Part shown: positions 15,247 through 18,070 of the stretch, in pieces
Numbering within the stretch: the stretch's first letter is position 1
How the letters are laid out: every line of letters starts with the position of its first letter
NCBI GenBank assembly: GCA_964606895.1
Contig: CAZSHX010000085.1
Coordinates: 1 to 18,070, forward strand
Reading direction: 5' to 3'
From: CAZSHX01 sp964606895
GTDB taxonomy: Bacteria; Bacteroidota; Ignavibacteria; Kapaibacteriales; UBA2268
DNA length: 18,070 nt
Position numbers and translations under genes: made by a program
Notes under the pieces: generated by a model
What the model saw: the letters and a program-made list of their open reading frames with translations, nothing else
Databases searched by the model: none
Told to the model about the DNA's origin: nothing

Positions 15247-16749
15247 TTACTTCTTTCTTACAACCCCAACACCGACGGATAGTCTGCGGGAGGCTTCAGG
15301 TCTGCTTTTGAGCATAATATTCTTGTTGTTTATCACCATGATTGAAGAGCCGCCGCCGTCCAGATTCATAGCATTGAAGCAACCAAGACGCTTCATTATT
15401 AGGGATAATTGAGAGAGATTTGCACCAAATCCATTTAAAATTGAACCCGTTCCTGCAACGGTTACAAGGAAAATTTTTCCTCCGTCGAAGTCAGTACCGA
15501 TTGCAGTTCTCGGTAATTGCCATTTGATGAACCTGCCTCCGTGACTGCCTTCTCTTTCGGCTTCGGGTTTAGCGATTCCGTTGCGAACCAATCGCGGAGT
15601 GCCGCATACTCCCGCTGTAAAAATAACATCCTTATGGTCGTCAGTTTCATATTTCAGATAAATTGTATCACCGATGGACGGATATGAAGTCCGTGGAATA
15701 TCCGTTCCTAAAGAAATTACGCATCCATGCTTCGGAACGGCAATAGTTGATTCGCTGAATTTTGTTACTACACATGGAATTGCCTTATTTATGCAAGGTT
15801 TCTCAAGATATTTGGCTGAGAATTTTGGCAGATTATGCTCAATTTTAGCAATATTTTTCTGAGTAAAAATTTCCTCTTTAATCATTGTTGTATCAATTTC
15901 ATCATCGGTTGAATCGGTAAATTCCAAATCCATTTCAACCTCAGCAAGTACTTTTTTAATTTCTTTGGTAACACTATTTAAAGGCGTGTATGGAATTGAA
16001 TCTCCTGCAAAGTGGTTATAAACACAAACACCCTCAGAACCTTTTCGGCGGTTAACTGTCTTAATGTCAAGCAATTCTCCGGTTTTAGTGATTATGGTTC
16101 CATTGATAATGAAATTGTTTATATAAAGCATTCCGTTTTCATCCAACAGTCCCGATGTCCATTGTTTATAAATATTCATCTCCACAACTTCCCCATTCGA
16201 TGCTGTTGGTCCAATGGGATAATTGGTAATTGCCCGCCAGAAATTACCGTTAACTGAAGCCAGAACTTCGTTTGAACTAAGTGAATCATACATTTTGTTC
16301 ATTTCCTGCAATTTCTGCAAACCGTCGAAGTGCATATTGGCTTTTAAAATGCCGATTCTTGCGTCTCTTTGACCTGCATCAAGTTCAACAACATGCAGAT
16401 TATGCTTGAATTTACCGCCGCCAAGCAAATAATTATGGTAAACAACTCCTTCGGCAAGAACTGAGTCCGAAACAGTCATCAAAGGTGTAGTCATTTTAAT
16501 ATTGGTCTCACGAAAAGGAGGTCGTCTGACTCTTCTGCGTTTTTTGCCCTTCTTTTTGGTCTTGCTTTTCTCCTTAGTACTTGATTTTATCTTTGCAGAA
16601 GGTTTAGTGCTTTTTTTTGAGGTTTGCTTAGTATCAGACTTTTTTGCTTTTGTTTTTGCGAAAGAAGTTTCAAAAGGTAAAGCAAAAATAAATGTTGCAA
16701 TTAATAAGCTTACCAAAAAAAATATTATATTTTGCCTTTTCAATATCAT
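15247..16749 (-). CDS. Secreted phosphodiester glycosidase family protein (NAGPA domain)
   Basis: A 500-residue exported protein. The signal peptide (MILKRQNIIFFLVSLLIATF, ending near SFAK) is followed by about 50 very basic residues rich in Lys, Ser and Thr and ending KKGKKRRRVRRPPFRE. The rest matches the NAGPA/phosphodiester glycosidase family: NGNFWRAI near 165, then FTAGVCGTPRLVRNGI and the C-terminal NLDGGGSS motif (Asp464) followed by RRLSVGVGVV. Relatives include the enzyme that uncovers mannose-6-phosphate and bacterial exopolysaccharide-related proteins. Cleavage of a sugar phosphodiester is likely, but the substrate is unknown. A long acidic insert (about 265-315) splits the domain. 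The frame is open to a TTG at 16779, but ATG 16749 begins the signal peptide properly. Confidence 0.9.
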   Translation of the reverse strand: MILKRQNIIFFLVSLLIATFIFALPFETSFAKTKAKKSDTKQTSKKSTKPSAKIKSSTKEKSKTKKKGKKRRRVRRPPFRETNIKMTTPLMTVSDSVLAEGVVYHNYLLGGGKFKHNLHVVELDAGQRDARIGILKANMHFDGLQKLQEMNKMYDSLSSNEVLASVNGNFWRAITNYPIGPTASNGEVVEMNIYKQWTSGLLDENGMLYINNFIINGTIITKTGELLDIKTVNRRKGSEGVCVYNHFAGDSIPYTPLNSVTKEIKKVLAEVEMDLEFTDSTDDEIDTTMIKEEIFTQKNIAKIEHNLPKFSAKYLEKPCINKAIPCVVTKFSESTIAVPKHGCVISLGTDIPRTSYPSIGDTIYLKYETDDHKDVIFTAGVCGTPRLVRNGIAKPEAEREGSHGGRFIKWQLPRTAIGTDFDGGKIFLVTVAGTGSILNGFGANLSQLSLIMKRLGCFNAMNLDGGGSSIMVINNKNIMLKSRPEASRRLSVGVGVVRKK

Positions 16750-16776
16750 TATGTTATATTCAGTTTTATAAAAGTG

Positions 16777-16784
16777 CAAAATTA
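16777..16784 (-). promoter_or_regulatory. Possible Bacteroidetes-type -7 box for the glycosidase gene
   Basis: The minus strand reads TAATTTTG, matching TAnnTTTG, about 27 bp before the ATG at 16749. No good TTTG box is found at the expected -33 distance, so this is tentative. Confidence 0.35.
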
Positions 16785-16854
16785 CGAAGAATTATCCTTT
16801 TAAGTATTAATAAAACGTTAAATATTATTCATTTAGAACATAAACGGAGGAAAA

Positions 16855-17637
16855 ATGGAATTTCAAAATATCATTTTGGAGTACAAAGAAAACTATGCAA
16901 TTATTTGGCTTAACCGTCCCGACAAGCTTAACGCACTCAACCAAAAAATGTTTGAGGAGATTAAAGCCGCGACGGAAATTCTAAAAAATGACGACAACAT
17001 TCATGCAGTTCTCGTAACCGGAAAAGGCGAAAAAGCATTTGCCGCCGGAGCCGACATTAAGGAACTTAGTGTTTGTGATGCTCCCGCAGGAGAAATTTTC
17101 TCCGATTTCGGCTCTCAGATATTTTATGGACTGGAACATATCGGAAAACCTGTTATCGCCGCAGTTAACGGATTTGCTCTCGGAGGCGGTTGCGAACTTT
17201 CGATGGCTTGCCATATCAGATTTGCATCTCCTAATGCAAAATTCGGACAGCCTGAAGTAAATCTGGGCATCATTCCCGGCTATGGCGGTACTCAACGCCT
17301 TACAAAACTTGTCGGAAGGGCTAAAGCTATGGAGCTGATAATTTCGGGAAATCTGATTAATGCCGAAGAAGCAAAAAGAATCGGTTTGGTGAATGAAGTC
17401 TATCCATTGGAAGAACTTGTAAGCAAAGCTGAAGAGTTTATCCGCATTGTTCTGAGCAAAGGACAAAAAGCTGTTAAGGGAGTTGTTAAAGCTGTTCTTG
17501 CATCCGAAAAACTAAATCCGGAAGATGGATTAAAATATGAGTCAGAACTTTTCGGAGAAATCTGCGGAACAGATGATTTCAAAGAAGGAACAACCGCATT
17601 TTTAGAAAAGAGAAAAGCCGAATTTAAGAATAAGTAA
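16855..17637 (+). CDS. Enoyl-CoA hydratase / crotonase family enzyme
   Basis: A 260-residue cytoplasmic crotonase-fold enzyme that would add water to trans-2-enoyl-CoA in fatty acid or butyrate-type metabolism. Both catalytic glutamates of true hydratases are present: Glu114 in GGGCELSMACH and Glu134 in FGQPEVNLGIIPGYGGTQRL. The oxyanion-hole segment is AAGADIKEL (about 63-71). The length fits short-chain hydratases such as Crt (about 260), and 3-hydroxybutyryl-CoA dehydratase is a possible role. An ideal GGAGG lies four bases before the ATG. It is divergent from the glycosidase gene and has no fatty-acid neighbours in the window. Confidence 0.96.
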   Translation: MEFQNIILEYKENYAIIWLNRPDKLNALNQKMFEEIKAATEILKNDDNIHAVLVTGKGEKAFAAGADIKELSVCDAPAGEIFSDFGSQIFYGLEHIGKPVIAAVNGFALGGGCELSMACHIRFASPNAKFGQPEVNLGIIPGYGGTQRLTKLVGRAKAMELIISGNLINAEEAKRIGLVNEVYPLEELVSKAEEFIRIVLSKGQKAVKGVVKAVLASEKLNPEDGLKYESELFGEICGTDDFKEGTTAFLEKRKAEFKNK

Positions 17638-17703
17638 TTTCAATTGTTGTAATTTTGATGAATTTCAAGAATAAGACTTTCATTTTTTTCTTTGGAAATA
17701 TCG

Positions 17704-17711
17704 TAATTTTG
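17704..17711 (+). promoter_or_regulatory. Possible -7 box for the retropepsin-like gene
   Basis: TAATTTTG matches TAnnTTTG and lies 38 bp before the ATG at 17750. A second match is at 17650-17657. No convincing -33 TTTG is found at 19-21 bp spacing. Confidence 0.35.
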
Positions 17712-17749
17712 TAAGGATTGATTTTTTGAAATTATATAAAGAGGATAAT

Positions 17750-18043
17750 ATGGGAATGTTTAAAAAGAAAGTAAAAGTATCGAATCCATATAATACATTG
17801 AAATTTTTTGAAGCAGAATTTTGGGTAGATACAGGAGCATTATATTCACTTATTCCACAGAATTTATTAGAAGGAATTGGATTTGAACCTGAAGCCACAA
17901 AGAATATACTTTTAGCTGATGGAAGAACTGAACGAAAATTATTCGGACACTGCAGATTTGAAATTGAAGGTATAGAAGAAAAACTTCTTTGTCCGGTTAT
18001 AGCAGGTTCGAATGATTCTATACTACACACGGTCATAATATGA
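17750..18043 (+). CDS. Retropepsin-like aspartic protease family protein, shortened C-terminus
   Basis: A 97-residue protein with a single retropepsin-like half. The catalytic motif is FWVDTGALYSLIP with Asp27, and the family's 'IGFEPEATKNILLADGRTERK' and 'GHCRFEIEG' strands follow. Members of clan AA act as dimers. The usual end of the domain, a hydrophobic-hydrophobic-Gly motif in a segment like LLGVTTLEALGL, is missing: the protein stops after CPVIAGSNDSILHTVII. It may be a truncated remnant or a divergent short form. ATG 17750 is preferred because GAGG lies five bases upstream; a TTG at 17726 is in frame. It follows the enoyl-CoA hydratase by 112 bp and probably has its own promoter. Confidence 0.8.
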   Translation: MGMFKKKVKVSNPYNTLKFFEAEFWVDTGALYSLIPQNLLEGIGFEPEATKNILLADGRTERKLFGHCRFEIEGIEEKLLCPVIAGSNDSILHTVII

Positions 18044-18053
18044 GTAAAATTTG

Positions 18054-18061
18054 TATATTTG
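18054..18061 (+). promoter_or_regulatory. Possible -7 box for a gene beyond the right edge
   Basis: TATATTTG matches TAnnTTTG, 10 bp after the retropepsin-like stop. No matching -33 box is seen, and the gene it would serve is outside the window. Confidence 0.25.
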
Positions 18062-18070
18062 TAATTTTCA

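Noticed and set aside
16981..17466. Minus-strand open frame opposite the enoyl-CoA hydratase
   Set aside because: The plus-strand gene is an unambiguous crotonase with both catalytic glutamates.
17657..17688. Possible terminator after the enoyl-CoA hydratase
   Set aside because: ATGAA and TTCAT arms followed by a T run are only five AT-rich pairs with a 16-nt loop.

Overview
This AT-rich window most likely comes from a member of the Bacteroidota/Chlorobiota (FCB) branch, possibly a Kapabacteria-like lineage, though the exact taxon is inference. Two very different secreted proteins end in the same type IX secretion (T9SS) type A sorting domain, with 'FPNPAE' at its start and 'SGLPSGVYFVRV' near its end. 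Three intergenic regions carry a TAnnTTTG box like the -7 element of Bacteroidetes promoters. Almost every gene lies on the minus strand; only the last two are on the plus strand.

Positions 1-3802 (minus): a tandem pair of PAS-rich sensor proteins. The downstream gene runs off the left edge after five complete PAS domains and the start of a sixth. The upstream gene is a complete PAS-PAS-HisKA-HATPase histidine kinase. Their N-termini are clearly paralogous, and this fixes the kinase start as a GTG.

Positions 4016-7113 (minus): a compact four-gene run in the order lipocalin lipoprotein, SRPBCC protein, class II photolyase and exported DJ-1/PfpI protein. It looks like a light or oxidative stress repair operon. 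A perfect 13-bp hairpin separates it from the preceding gene, a Tat-exported Fe/Mn superoxide dismutase (7225-7938).

Positions 7939-8583: about 645 bp with no recognisable gene. It holds a 9-bp tandem repeat, a nested inverted repeat and several GATGCAA motifs.

Positions 8584-15015 (minus): two tandem T9SS cargo genes. The upstream one encodes a 1420-residue protein with a von Willebrand A domain, a seven-bladed WD40 propeller, ASH-like domains, an Ig-like domain and an L-type lectin domain before its sorting tail. The downstream one encodes an Asp-box (BNR) propeller protein. Both sorting domains contain the same two short GC-rich palindromes inside the coding sequence. The downstream gene has lost one base next to a palindrome, so its last sorting-domain strands are out of frame.

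Positions 15247-16749 (minus): a secreted phosphodiester glycosidase (NAGPA family) with a very basic linker. Divergent from it, on the plus strand, are an enoyl-CoA hydratase (16855-17637) and a short retropepsin-like protein (17750-18043) that seems to lack the end of its domain.
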